Notes: generated by a model from the sequence alone, not told the origin. Shown: positions 10,808 through 19,995, counted from the stretch's first letter. The stretch: DNA of 64,000 bases from Sphingorhabdus sp. M41 (GCF_001586275.1 NZ_CP014545.1:1142501-1206500); one strand, 5' to 3'. Numbers and translations: made by a program.

Positions 10808-11758
10808 CTAAGAGTCCAGAGAAGCGAGCAAAGTCTTCCAGGCTGCAATCATCTTGTCGACATCCTGCTGCGCCGAAGGCACCGCTTTGCGGATATTGAT
10901 GAAGCCATGCACATTGCCGGACATTTCGATGAAATTTGTATTCACGCCGTGACGGATCAAATCGGCGGCATAATCGCGACCCTGGTCGCGCAGAGGATCG
11001 AGGCCTGCAGTGACCAGTACCGTTGGCGGTGATTTCGCGAGATCGCCCAGATATGGGGAGACGTGAATGTCATCATCCTTGGCCGCATAATTGCTGTTGA
11101 AATAGTCCATGCTTTCCTTGGTAAGCAGAAAGCCTTCAGCGAATTCGTCCATCGATCCACCCTCTGCATCCATGCGGGTCGCCGGGTAGATGGGGAATTG
11201 CGCGACGATCGGAACGGAAGCAGGATCGGTTGCCAGCACTTGTCCGACCACCAAGGCGAGATTTCCACCCGCGCTATCACCGCAGGGGATCATGCCGCTG
11301 ATCTTGAGTTTGAGCTCGGCCTGATTGTCGGCAACCCAGCGCGTCGCGGCCAGACTGTCATGCGGGGCAGCCGGGAAGGGTGCTTCCGGCGCCAGCCGAT
11401 AGTCAACGGCGATAACCGGAATATCCATTTCGCGCGCAATATAGGTGCAGAAACTATGATGCGATTCGAGGTCGCCGATCACGAAGCCGCCGCCATGATA
11501 GAATATGATGACGGGCGTTTCCCCGCTCCGTTCGGCCTGACCATCATATAGACGGAGCGTCAAATCACCGGCCGGACCGGGACAGGAGAAATCTTCAATC
11601 CGTGCCAGATCGACAGCGTCTGCTTCCAGCATGGCACTCATCATATTGTACATTTCGCGCGCCACTGGAGGCTCGACCTCAGACATGAGCGGCTGGTCCG
11701 ATTGCGCGAGCATAGTCAAAATCATCTGCACATCAGGCCGTACATAAGCGTCAGTCAT
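10808..11758 (-). CDS. Alpha/beta hydrolase, hormone-sensitive lipase family (family IV esterase)
   Basis: A 316-residue cytoplasmic esterase. It has the oxyanion-hole motif HGGG (residues 88-91), the nucleophile elbow GDSAG (160-164, Ser162), Asp254 in AGLDPLRD and His284 in VHGF, a complete catalytic triad in the family IV arrangement. These enzymes hydrolyse short-chain acyl esters; the natural substrate cannot be read from sequence. The gene stands alone. About 190 bases separate it from rppH, and I see no clear signal in that stretch. Confidence 0.88.
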   Translation of the reverse strand: MTDAYVRPDVQMILTMLAQSDQPLMSEVEPPVAREMYNMMSAMLEADAVDLARIEDFSCPGPAGDLTLRLYDGQAERSGETPVIIFYHGGGFVIGDLESHHSFCTYIAREMDIPVIAVDYRLAPEAPFPAAPHDSLAATRWVADNQAELKLKISGMIPCGDSAGGNLALVVGQVLATDPASVPIVAQFPIYPATRMDAEGGSMDEFAEGFLLTKESMDYFNSNYAAKDDDIHVSPYLGDLAKSPPTVLVTAGLDPLRDQGRDYAADLIRHGVNTNFIEMSGNVHGFINIRKAVPSAQQDVDKMIAAWKTLLASLDS

Positions 11759-11939
11759 CGATCATCTCCTAGCGTTTAACTGGTCGATTAGATCAGGCCA
11801 TGTTCACTAGGCAAGCGCTAATCGGGACGCGCCGCCCAAACAAATGCTTTATCCCTATTAGTTTTTGTGGTTTGAAGCGGGGCGCATAGCTGCTCTACAG
11901 CCGGCTGCGTAATAATTATAAAGGCACGGAAAACCCATT

Positions 11940-13829
11940 ATGGCCACCGCATTGAAGCAGGAAGAACCGAATAGTCCCAATAGCGACGGCGCAGAAAATG
12001 TTGTCGTTCGTTTCGCCGGAGATAGCGGCGACGGGATGCAGCTGACCGGAGGGCAGTTCACTCTGTCGACGGCGCTGGCTGGTAGTGATCTTGCGACCTT
12101 CCCCGACTTCCCTGCTGAAATCCGGGCACCGCAGGGCACCTTGTTCGGTGTGTCCGCTTTCCAGATCAATTTCGGCAGTCGCGCGATCGAAACCGCTGGC
12201 GACCAGCCGGATGTGCTGATCGCCATGAACCCGGCGGCTCTGAAGACCAACGTCGATGCCCTGCGCGCAGGCGGTCTGATCATCGCTGACGCTGGCGAGT
12301 TCGGAAAACGGAATCTCGACAAAGCGAAATATGAGAATAATCCGCTGGAAGACGGGTCGCTGGCGAAATGGCAGTTGCTCAAGCTGGATATTTCCGCGCT
12401 GACACTCGAAGCGGTGAAGCCATTCGGGCTGGGCAACAAGGAAGCGCTGCGCTGCAAGAATATGTGGACGCTGGGCCTCGCGCTGTGGATGTTCGAACGC
12501 GACCGCCAGCCGATTGTCGACTGGCTGAAGGGCAAGTTTGCGAAATTGCCGGATGTCGCGGAAGCCAATATCGCGGCGCTCAACGCTGGCCATGCCTATG
12601 GCGAGACGGCGGAACTGTCGGGTGACGGTCTTGGCAACGGCCATCTGACCTCGCGGACGGTCGGCGCTGCTCCCTCGGCACCGGGTAAATATAGGACAGT
12701 GACCGGCGCAGAAGCGCTGTCGCTCGGTCTGGTCGCCGGTGCGCAGCTGGCTGGCCTGCCGATGTTCTTCGGCGGCTATCCGATCACGCCAGCCTCGGCG
12801 ATCCTGCACCATTTGTCGCGGCTGAAGGAATTCGGCGTGACGACCTTCCAGGCGGAAGACGAGATTGCGGCGATATCGGCGGCCATCGGCGCGAGCTATG
12901 CCGGGAAACTCGGTATCACGTCCTCATCTGGCCCTGGTATTGCGCTGAAAGGCGAGGCGATGGGGCTGGCGATCATGACCGAGCTTCCCTTGGTGATTGT
13001 CAATTCACAGCGCGGCGGCCCTTCGACCGGTCTTCCGACCAAGACCGAGCAATCGGATCTCTATCAGGCTGTCTACGGCCGCAACGGCGATGCGCCGATG
13101 CCGGTCATTGCCGCGCGCTCGCCGAGCGATGCGTTTGAATGCGCGATCGAGGCGGTGCGGATTGCGGTGCAATATATGACGCCCGTGATGCTTCTGACCG
13201 ACGGTTATATTGCCAATGCGGCAGAGCCCTGGAAGATTCCGGATGTTGCCGGACTCGAGCCATTTCCGACCAGTTTCCAGGAAACGATGCCGGTAGATGG
13301 CTTGAAACCTTATGCCCGCGACGAGAAGCTGGCGCGGCCCTGGATCAAGCCGGGTACGCCGGGATTGATGCACCGTATTGGCGGCATCGAAAAGGGCATT
13401 GATACCGGACATATCGATTATGGTGCGGCCAACCATCAGAAAATGACTGAAATCCGCCGCGACAAGGTGCTCGGCGTTGCCGACAGCATTCCCGATCAGG
13501 ACGTCGCGCTCGGCAATAGCAGCGGCAAGCTGGCGGTTGTCGGCTGGGGTTCGACCTTCGGGCCGATCCATCAGGCGGTGCGCCGGGCTGTCGAAGCGGG
13601 CAAGGATGTGGCCCATATCCACATCCGGAATATCTGGCCGATGCCGAAAAATCTCGGTGACCTGTTGAAAAGCTATGACAGGATCATCGTTCCGGAAATG
13701 AATACCGGGCAGCTGAAAACCGTGTTGCGCGATCAATATCTGGTCGATGCGAAACCGGTGAACAAGGTTTCCGGCCAGCCCTTTACCATTGCCGAAATTG
13801 AAGCGGCGATTGAGGAGAATCTGTCATGA
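11940..13829 (+). CDS. korA: 2-oxoglutarate:ferredoxin oxidoreductase-type subunit alpha (gamma-alpha fusion)
   Basis: A 629-residue protein. The N-terminal about 200 residues are the gamma-type domain (VVRFAGDSGDGMQLTGGQF). The rest is the alpha domain of 2-oxoacid:acceptor oxidoreductases, with GGYPITPASAILHHLS near residue 278 and SSGPGIALKGEAMGLAI. With KorB it should oxidatively decarboxylate a 2-oxoacid, probably 2-oxoglutarate, to acyl-CoA while reducing ferredoxin. The stop overlaps the korB start in an ATGA. The ribosome binding site is weak (GGAAAA). Substrate assignment rests on the two-subunit Kor architecture and is not certain. Confidence 0.88.
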   Translation: MATALKQEEPNSPNSDGAENVVVRFAGDSGDGMQLTGGQFTLSTALAGSDLATFPDFPAEIRAPQGTLFGVSAFQINFGSRAIETAGDQPDVLIAMNPAALKTNVDALRAGGLIIADAGEFGKRNLDKAKYENNPLEDGSLAKWQLLKLDISALTLEAVKPFGLGNKEALRCKNMWTLGLALWMFERDRQPIVDWLKGKFAKLPDVAEANIAALNAGHAYGETAELSGDGLGNGHLTSRTVGAAPSAPGKYRTVTGAEALSLGLVAGAQLAGLPMFFGGYPITPASAILHHLSRLKEFGVTTFQAEDEIAAISAAIGASYAGKLGITSSSGPGIALKGEAMGLAIMTELPLVIVNSQRGGPSTGLPTKTEQSDLYQAVYGRNGDAPMPVIAARSPSDAFECAIEAVRIAVQYMTPVMLLTDGYIANAAEPWKIPDVAGLEPFPTSFQETMPVDGLKPYARDEKLARPWIKPGTPGLMHRIGGIEKGIDTGHIDYGAANHQKMTEIRRDKVLGVADSIPDQDVALGNSSGKLAVVGWGSTFGPIHQAVRRAVEAGKDVAHIHIRNIWPMPKNLGDLLKSYDRIIVPEMNTGQLKTVLRDQYLVDAKPVNKVSGQPFTIAEIEAAIEENLS

Positions 13830-14857
13830 ACGAGATGACAAAAATCACGACGACGCTCAAAGACTGGGAAACGGATCAGGAAGTACGCTGGTGCCCCGGT
13901 TGCGGCGATTACGCCATTTTGAAGGCCGTACAGCGGACCATGCCCGATCTGGGTGCCGATCCGTCCAAAACGGTCTTTGTCAGCGGTATCGGCTGCTCCT
14001 CGCGCTTTCCTTATTATATGGAGACCTACGGTTTCCATACGATCCATGGTCGTGCGCCCGCGGTGGCGACCGGCGTGAAGCTGGCCAATCCGGAGCTGGA
14101 CGTGTGGATCATCACCGGTGACGGCGACGCGCTGTCGATCGGCGGCAATCACACGATGCATTTGCTGCGTCGCAATCTCGATTGCCAGGTGATGCTGTTC
14201 AACAACGAGATTTACGGCCTGACCAAGGGCCAATATTCGCCGACCAGCCGGCAGGGCACGCAAAGCCCCTCGACGCCATATGGGTCGGTCGACCGGCCTG
14301 CTTCGCCCTGTGCCTTTGCTCTGGGTGCCGGAGCGCGGTTCGTTGCGCGGGGTATCGATATCCACAAGGGCCTGCCCGACGTTCTCAAGGCGGCCCATGC
14401 CCACAAAGGCACGTCGTTCATCGAGATTTTCCAGAATTGCATCGTCTATAACAAGGATGTGTTCGAGGAATTTGCGGCGAAGAAAACCGCCGCCGACACC
14501 CAGCTGCATCTGATGAACGGCGAACCAATGCTGTTTTCCAAGGGCACCAAGGGTATAACGCTCAATCGCAAAACATTGCAGCTGGAAGTTGTCGATGTGG
14601 TCGATGGTGACTGGCAGGCGGCTGACGTGATCGTCCATGATGTCACCAACCGTTCGGTGGCGCATATGCTGATCGAAATGCAGTTTGGCGAATTCCCGAT
14701 GGCCTTGGGCGTGCTCTATGATGATCCGCGGCCGACGTTTGAGGCGGCTGTAGTCGCGCAGAATGAAGCGGCAGCGGCTGGCAAGGCGCCGGATTTGCAG
14801 GCTTTGTTGAGCAAGGGGCAGACCTGGACGGTGGCAGAGGGTGGGCCGGAACTGTAA
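13826..14857 (+). CDS. korB: 2-oxoglutarate:ferredoxin oxidoreductase-type subunit beta
   Basis: A 343-residue thiamine-diphosphate subunit. Cys23 and Cys26 (WCPGCGDY), Cys57 (GIGCSSRFPYY) and Cys205 (FQNC) fit the four ligands of the single [4Fe-4S] cluster of two-subunit enzymes. The TPP/Mg motif is GDGDALSIGGNH (99-109) with Asn126/Asn127. No extra ferredoxin domain is present. It is translationally coupled to korA by a 4-base overlap. The GxxExxY cassette begins ten bases after its stop, so read-through transcription would enter the cassette. Confidence 0.9.
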   Translation: MNEMTKITTTLKDWETDQEVRWCPGCGDYAILKAVQRTMPDLGADPSKTVFVSGIGCSSRFPYYMETYGFHTIHGRAPAVATGVKLANPELDVWIITGDGDALSIGGNHTMHLLRRNLDCQVMLFNNEIYGLTKGQYSPTSRQGTQSPSTPYGSVDRPASPCAFALGAGARFVARGIDIHKGLPDVLKAAHAHKGTSFIEIFQNCIVYNKDVFEEFAAKKTAADTQLHLMNGEPMLFSKGTKGITLNRKTLQLEVVDVVDGDWQAADVIVHDVTNRSVAHMLIEMQFGEFPMALGVLYDDPRPTFEAAVVAQNEAAAAGKAPDLQALLSKGQTWTVAEGGPEL

Positions 14858-14867
14858 AGATTTTTGG

Positions 14868-14895
14868 CTCGCACGAAGACACGAAGGCACTAAGA
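14868..14895 (+). repeat. Left inverted-repeat arm of the GxxExxY cassette
   Basis: The arm is CTCG followed by three 8-base units CACGAAGA, CACGAAGG and CACTAAGA. It pairs with the arm at 15304-15331 over 25 of 28 positions. Confidence 0.85.
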
Positions 14896-14902
14896 TGAGA
14901 CT

Positions 14903-15292
14903 GTGCAAGGTCTTGAAGAAATCGCCAGAATCTCCGTGGATTGCGGGTTTCACTTGCACAGGGATATTGGGCCGGGACTGCTCGAATCCGTCTATGAAGT
15001 TTTGCTTTTCGAAAGCCTGAAGGACAAGGGGCATTCTGTCGAAAGACAGAAGATCATTCCTATTACGTTCAAGGGCCGTGTTTTGGACGAGGCCTTTCGC
15101 GCGGACCTCATCGTCGAAAGGCGACTGCTGATAGAGTTGAAGTCTACCGAACGGCACTCGCCTGTTCATGCAAAGCAACTATTAACCTATTTGCGACTGA
15201 TGGATTTGCCATTGGGTTTCCTGATGAATTTTGGCGCAGCCACTTTCAAAGAAGGCGTCAAACGTCTGGCAAATAACTATTTCCGAGGCTAG
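14903..15292 (+). CDS. GxxExxY family protein (putative PD-(D/E)XK nuclease-like)
   Basis: A 129-residue protein with the family signature GPGLLESVYE near residues 23-32 (Gly-x-x-Glu-x-x-Tyr) and, about 40 residues later, FRADLIVERRLLIELKS, which has the D...E-x-K spacing of a PD-(D/E)XK nuclease fold. Function is unknown for the family. The start is GTG just inside the left repeat; an in-frame TAA at 14891 lies before it, so no longer form is possible, and TTG 14912 is an alternative. The gene is about 52% G+C over 180 bases counted by eye, less than the 68% of a neighbouring DUF457 line. Confidence 0.8.
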   Translation: MQGLEEIARISVDCGFHLHRDIGPGLLESVYEVLLFESLKDKGHSVERQKIIPITFKGRVLDEAFRADLIVERRLLIELKSTERHSPVHAKQLLTYLRLMDLPLGFLMNFGAATFKEGVKRLANNYFRG

Positions 15293-15303
15293 GCAATGCC
15301 AGT

Positions 15304-15331
15304 TCTTTGTGCCTTCGTGGCTTTGTGCGAG
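15304..15331 (-). repeat. Right inverted-repeat arm of the GxxExxY cassette
   Basis: Read on the minus strand the arm is CTCG followed by CACAAAGC, CACGAAGG and CACAAAGA. It matches the left arm at 25 of 28 positions and begins 11 bases after the GxxExxY stop codon. Confidence 0.85.
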
Positions 15332-15338
15332 ATAAAAT

Positions 15339-16319
15339 TTGGATAATCTAACCCACAGCCTCGCCGGTGCCGTTCTCGGCCAGATGGGGCTCAAGAAAAA
15401 AACCGGTCTCGGCATGGCGACGCTGATCATCGCCGCCAATATTCCGGATATCGACGCGGTGGCGACCTTGCTCGGCGGGGTGCAGCATCTGGCGCTCCGG
15501 CGGGGGATCACGCACGGCCCGATCGCTATGCTGGTTCTGCCGCTGTTGCTGACCGGGATCATGATCTGGTTTGATCGCTGGCAGACCAAGCGAGGAAAGC
15601 GGCCGGCGGACCGGTTGCCGATCCACAAGGGCTGGCTGTTGGCGCTGGCCTATATCGGCTGTCTGAGCCATCCGGCGCTGGACTGGCTGAACAGCTATGG
15701 CATCCGCCTGCTCGAGCCCTTTTCTTCGCAGTGGTTTTATGGCGACAGCATCTTCATCATCGATATCTGGATCTGGGCGGCGTTGATCGCCGGCTTGTGG
15801 GTGTCGCGGCGGCGGGAGAAGAAGGGTTTGAGAAATTGGCAGCGACCGGCCTGGACCAGCTTTGCTGCGGTCTGTGCCTATATTTTTGCCAATGGGCTGA
15901 TTACCGGGCAGGCCGAAGCCGAGGCCAAGACAGTTCTCGACAGTAAAGCTTCAGCGGTTGCGCCCGATGATTCACGGGACACGGTTGTCGCCAATCCGCT
16001 TCCGCTCCTATTCTGGAAGCGGGAAATTTTGTGGCGGAACGAATCCGCTTACGGGTCAGGAGCTTATGATCTTTTTGGTGGTTTGGTCCTCAATGAAAAA
16101 CAGAGAATCCCGGATTATGGGCGATTTCTGGTTCCGCAAATCGCGAGAGCCAGCGATGACGCTGCGGCTTTCCTGTTCTGGTCAAGAATGCCGATTGTAA
16201 AGGCGGTTGGCGCGCGCGTAACCGTGCGAGACCAGCGCTTCATGGATCCGCTGGTCGGGGACCGCTTCTCGGTTCGGGTGAATGTCCGAAAAGACAGGTT
16301 GGCACGACCGGCTCCCTGA
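15339..16319 (+). CDS. DUF457/YdjM-type membrane-bound metal-dependent hydrolase
   Basis: A 326-residue integral membrane protein. The first 160 residues carry the family pattern MDNLTHSLAGAVLGQMG, NIPDIDA, RGITHGP and SHPALDWLNSYG, whose His and Asp residues are the presumed metal ligands. About five transmembrane helices are visible (residues 65-85, 103-120, 135-155, 172-190), followed by a soluble C-terminal domain. The function is poorly known. The start is TTG right after an in-frame TAA (15333); MDNLTHS is the normal family N-terminus, so the position looks native. GAGA, part of the cassette end, is the only possible ribosome binding site. Confidence 0.8.
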   Translation: MDNLTHSLAGAVLGQMGLKKKTGLGMATLIIAANIPDIDAVATLLGGVQHLALRRGITHGPIAMLVLPLLLTGIMIWFDRWQTKRGKRPADRLPIHKGWLLALAYIGCLSHPALDWLNSYGIRLLEPFSSQWFYGDSIFIIDIWIWAALIAGLWVSRRREKKGLRNWQRPAWTSFAAVCAYIFANGLITGQAEAEAKTVLDSKASAVAPDDSRDTVVANPLPLLFWKREILWRNESAYGSGAYDLFGGLVLNEKQRIPDYGRFLVPQIARASDDAAAFLFWSRMPIVKAVGARVTVRDQRFMDPLVGDRFSVRVNVRKDRLARPAP

Positions 16320-16333
16320 GTGATGGGAGGAAT

Positions 16334-17728
16334 ATGAGCAAACCCAAGATCATCTGGTTCCGCCGCGACCTGCGCCTTTCCGATCAAGCCGCTGTGGCCG
16401 CTGCTGCTGCATCCGGTTGCCCCGTCATTCCGGTCTATATTCTCGACGATGAAACGCCGAAACACCGCATCATGGGCGGAGCTTCGCGCTGGTGGTTGCA
16501 CCGATCATTGGAAGAATTGGAAGCATGTTTACAGGATCTGGGCTCGCGGCTGATCCTGCGGGAAGGGCCGGCTTCAGAGCATTTGGCCGAAATTGTCAAA
16601 TCGACCGGAGCGGATGAAGTGCATGGGCTGCATCATTATGAGCCGTGGTGGCGCAATGCGGAACGGATGTTGGAAAAAACACTGGGCGATGAGGCGCGTC
16701 TGGTCCTGCATGACGGCAATTATCTGCTGCCGCCGGGTACGGTGACCACCGGTTCTGGCACGCCCTATAAAATCTACACGCCGTTCTGGAAGGCACTGCG
16801 CCAGCATATGCCGCCGGGAGAGTCTGCTTCGGCACCTGAAGCCCTCGATACACCGGACCGTTGGCCGGGCAGTGATGTTCTGGACGACTGGGGCCTGTTG
16901 CCGACCAAACCGGACTGGGCCGCAGATCTTGGCGACCACTGGCAGCCGGGGAGCGCTGGCGCGGAAGACAATCTCGAAGAATTTGCCGACAAGGCCGCGG
17001 AATATGACGAAGGTCGCAATCTGCCTTCGGAAGAACTTGTATCCCGCCTGTCGCCGCATTTGCATTTCGGCGAGATCAGTCCGGCGACGGTCTGGAACCG
17101 GCTGGCGGGACAGGGGAGCAAGGTCGAGACCTATCTCAAGGAGCTGGTCTGGCGCGACTATGCGCAAAATGTCATCGACCAGTTCCCGCAATATGGCGGC
17201 GAGAGCTATCGCGAGAAAATGCGGGCCCTGCCGTGGCGGGATATGGGCGATGCCGACGTAAAGGCGGACTTCAAAGCCTGGTGCAAGGGCAAGACCGGCT
17301 ATCCGATTGTTGATGCCGGGATGCGCGAACTCTGGGCGACCGGCTGGATGCACAACCGGGTGCGGATGATCGCGGCGAGTTTCCTGATCAAGCATCTGCT
17401 GATCGACTGGCGCGAGGGCGAGCAATGGTTCTGGGACACTCTGGTCGACGCCGATTACGCGTCCAACAGCGTCAACTGGCAATGGGTGTCGGGCACCGGT
17501 GTCGACAGCAATATGTTCGTTCGGATCATGGCGCCGCTGACCCAGTCGGAGAAATTCGATGCGGGGGACTATATCCGGCAGTGGGTGCCGGAACTGGCGG
17601 ATATTGACGATCCCTATATCCACGATCCGGAAGACCACGGCTGCAAGCCCGCGGATTATCCGGCAAAGATCATTGGACATAAAGAAGCACGGGCTCGCGC
17701 GCTGGCCGCTTATGCCGAGGTGAAGTGA
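16334..17728 (+). CDS. phrB: Deoxyribodipyrimidine photolyase (class I)
   Basis: A 464-residue light-dependent DNA repair flavoprotein. The N-terminal Rossmann-type photolyase domain (residues 4-130) begins IIWFRRDLRLSDQAA. The C-terminal FAD-binding domain shows LSPHLHFGEISP, ELVWRDYAQNV, GYPIVDAGMRELWATGWMHNR and the DADYASNSVNWQWVSGTG region. These match the bacterial CPD photolyase class; a cryptochrome is less likely given the conserved repair-type residues. GGGAGG gives a strong ribosome binding site, and the DUF457 gene ends 14 bases upstream. Confidence 0.93.
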   Translation: MSKPKIIWFRRDLRLSDQAAVAAAAASGCPVIPVYILDDETPKHRIMGGASRWWLHRSLEELEACLQDLGSRLILREGPASEHLAEIVKSTGADEVHGLHHYEPWWRNAERMLEKTLGDEARLVLHDGNYLLPPGTVTTGSGTPYKIYTPFWKALRQHMPPGESASAPEALDTPDRWPGSDVLDDWGLLPTKPDWAADLGDHWQPGSAGAEDNLEEFADKAAEYDEGRNLPSEELVSRLSPHLHFGEISPATVWNRLAGQGSKVETYLKELVWRDYAQNVIDQFPQYGGESYREKMRALPWRDMGDADVKADFKAWCKGKTGYPIVDAGMRELWATGWMHNRVRMIAASFLIKHLLIDWREGEQWFWDTLVDADYASNSVNWQWVSGTGVDSNMFVRIMAPLTQSEKFDAGDYIRQWVPELADIDDPYIHDPEDHGCKPADYPAKIIGHKEARARALAAYAEVK

Positions 17729-17888
17729 ACCCGGGCATTGAAATGCGTGCGACAAGCCGATATTAATGGTGCGCAGATCAAAGGATATCAGGTCGATGAA
17801 CAAGTAGGTCGCCGTCAGGCAATATCAAAATTAAACTCCTTCAGTCCTTAGGGCTGGATATTTTGACACCTATTATTCAGGATCTCTC

Positions 17889-18671
17889 ATGCACAGATTA
17901 TCAGGAAAATTTTGCGTCATCACCGGTGCCGCCCGCGGCATCGGCAAGGCTATTGCCAAGGCCTTTGTCGACGAAGGGGCGACGGTTTTACTCACCGACT
18001 GCGATCCCGAGACATTGATGGCTGCTAGCGAAGAACTGCGCTGCGACACGTTGGTGCTGGACGTGGAGAAAGAAGCGGACTGGGAACGGCTCGCCGATTT
18101 GCACCCGGCTGCCGATGTCGTTGTCAATAACGCGGGCGTAACCGGTTTTGAAAAGGGCATTGGCCCGCATGATCCGGAAAATGCCTCGCTGGAAGACTGG
18201 CGGGCGGTGCACCGGATCAATCTCGACGGGACCTTCCTTGGCTGTCGCTATGCTATCAGGGCGATGAAGGACAAGGGTACGGGATCGATCATCAATATCT
18301 CGTCGCGCTCCGGTCTGGTCGGCATACCGGGCGCAGCCGCTTATGCCTCGTCCAAGGCCGCGATCCGCAACCACAGCAAATCGGTCGCGCTCTATTGCGC
18401 GCAGCAGGCCTGGCAAATCCGCTGCAATTCGATCCATCCCGCCGCGATCATGAGCCCGATGTGGGAGCCGATGCTGGGTGAAGGTGACGCGCGGGAGGCC
18501 TCGGAAAAGGCGCTGGTTCGCGATACGCCGCTGCAGCGGTTCGGCAAGGACAGCGAAGTGGCGGCGATAGCGGTGTTGCTGGCGTCGGACGAAGCGACCT
18601 ATATCACCGGGTCGGAACTCAATATCGATGGGGGTATTCTCGCTGGCTCTGCCGCCGCACCGGGTTCGTGA
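17889..18671 (+). CDS. Short-chain dehydrogenase/reductase
   Basis: A 260-residue classical SDR. The cofactor motif TGAARGIG is at residues 12-19, NNAG at 80-83, and the catalytic Ser139, Tyr152 and Lys156 (YASSK) are all present. The aspartate at the end of the second strand (TDCD, about residue 37) favours NAD over NADP. It ends with the usual GGILAG after SELNIDGG. The substrate is not recognisable. The 160 bases before it hold TTGACA at about 17863, but without a well-placed -10. Confidence 0.87.
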   Translation: MHRLSGKFCVITGAARGIGKAIAKAFVDEGATVLLTDCDPETLMAASEELRCDTLVLDVEKEADWERLADLHPAADVVVNNAGVTGFEKGIGPHDPENASLEDWRAVHRINLDGTFLGCRYAIRAMKDKGTGSIINISSRSGLVGIPGAAAYASSKAAIRNHSKSVALYCAQQAWQIRCNSIHPAAIMSPMWEPMLGEGDAREASEKALVRDTPLQRFGKDSEVAAIAVLLASDEATYITGSELNIDGGILAGSAAAPGS

Positions 18672-18726
18672 ATTAACGGATAGTTCTACGTTGCCAAGCG
18701 CTTAGCGCTGGTCCATATTTGCGTGC

Positions 18727-19974
18727 ATGAACGTCGACACTCCCAGGCGCGGGCAACATCTGCTTCAGGCGCGCAAACGGTTCGCCACCGGCGGCGGCTT
18801 TTTCGCGCGTCTTTTTGCGCCCGGCTTTCATCATATTCTCGACCGGATTGATGCCGGAATGGATCATGGCACATTTGAGGGCAAGCTGCCCGATGGCACG
18901 ACCAGGATATTGGGCGGACGCGGGGAAGGGCCGATGGCAGAGATCAGGCTGCACAGCTGGAACGCTCTGTTAAGGCTGATCAACAGCGGTTCGGTTGGCT
19001 GGTATCGCGCGTGGGAGCTGGGTGAGTGGGAAAGCTCCGATCTGGTGACCGTGTTCGACCTGTTCACCCGCAATCGCGAAGGGTTGAAAAACACCGGTCG
19101 GGCCTCCGGCTTTTTCAACTGGGTGGTCAGTCGACGGCACCAGAAACGCGACAATGACAAACGGCGCGCGCGGCAGAATATCCAATATCATTATGATCTG
19201 GGCAATGATTTCTACCGGCTGTGGCTGGACGAGAGCATGAGCTATTCCAGCGCCATTTTTGACAACGAATCGGTCAGTCTGGAGCAGGCGCAGCACAACA
19301 AGATCGAGGCGATCGCAAAGCGGCTGTCGACCAGATCGGGTGACAGCGTGCTGGAAATCGGCTGCGGCTGGGGCGCGCTTTCTGGCAGTCTGGCGCGCGA
19401 CCATGGCCTCGACGTGACCGGCATTTCGCTGTCCGACGAACAGACCGCATGGGCGCGGGACCACCATCCCGAAGCGCAGTTTCTGATTCAGGATTATCGC
19501 GATGTCGAGGGCCAGTATGATGCCATTGCCAGCGTCGAAATGGTCGAAGCGGTGGGGCAGCAATATTGGCCCGATTTCCTCGACTGCGTCTCGCGCAACC
19601 TGAAGCCAGGTGGCCGGGCGGCGCTGCAATATATCACCATCGCCGATGATATTTACGAACAATATGCCAGCAGCGCCGACTTCATCCAGACCTATATTTT
19701 CCCCGGTGGCATGCTGCTCTCGGAGAGCCGTTTCCGGGCGCTGGCTGAAAAACGCGGCCTGCAATGGACCGACCAGAAGAATTTCGGTCTCGACTATGCA
19801 CGGACCCTGAAAATCTGGCGCGAGCGGTTTGACGAAGCGGTTGAGCGCGGTGCGCTGCCAGCCGGGTTTGACGAGAAATTCGTCCGCTTGTGGCGCTATT
19901 ATCTGACCTATTGCGAAGGCGGGTTTCGCGGTGGCGGCATCAATGTCGCGCAAGTTACGCTGATAAAAATATAA
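18727..19974 (+). CDS. cfa: Cyclopropane-fatty-acyl-phospholipid synthase family methyltransferase
   Basis: A 415-residue SAM-dependent enzyme that adds a methylene bridge across double bonds in membrane phospholipid acyl chains. The C-terminal catalytic half opens with QYHYDLGNDFYRLWLDESMSYSSAIF, the SAM motif LEIGCGWGALSGSLA is near residue 205, and the conserved MVEAVG and FPGGMLLS follow. It is longer at the N-terminus than a plain methyltransferase, as in E. coli Cfa. The ribosome binding site is not obvious. The serine hydrolase gene follows after 21 bases and may be in the same operon. Confidence 0.88.
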   Translation: MNVDTPRRGQHLLQARKRFATGGGFFARLFAPGFHHILDRIDAGMDHGTFEGKLPDGTTRILGGRGEGPMAEIRLHSWNALLRLINSGSVGWYRAWELGEWESSDLVTVFDLFTRNREGLKNTGRASGFFNWVVSRRHQKRDNDKRRARQNIQYHYDLGNDFYRLWLDESMSYSSAIFDNESVSLEQAQHNKIEAIAKRLSTRSGDSVLEIGCGWGALSGSLARDHGLDVTGISLSDEQTAWARDHHPEAQFLIQDYRDVEGQYDAIASVEMVEAVGQQYWPDFLDCVSRNLKPGGRAALQYITIADDIYEQYASSADFIQTYIFPGGMLLSESRFRALAEKRGLQWTDQKNFGLDYARTLKIWRERFDEAVERGALPAGFDEKFVRLWRYYLTYCEGGFRGGGINVAQVTLIKI

Positions 19975-19995
19975 TGAATATGGGAGAGCGGAATA

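Larger units (their letters stand above)
14868..15331 (+). mobile_element. GxxExxY cassette bounded by 28-base inverted repeats
   Basis: A 464-base unit lies between korB and a DUF457 gene. Its two ends are imperfect inverted repeats of 28 bases that match at 25 positions (14868-14895 and 15304-15331). The only gene inside encodes a GxxExxY protein. No transposase is present and I see no target duplication at the junctions. That it is a mobile or formerly mobile cassette is inference from the end structure and the sporadic distribution known for this protein family. Confidence 0.6.

Noticed and set aside
13733-15178. Long antisense frame over korB and the GxxExxY cassette
   Set aside because: Crosses the cassette boundary, which a real old gene would not do; korB motifs are intact.
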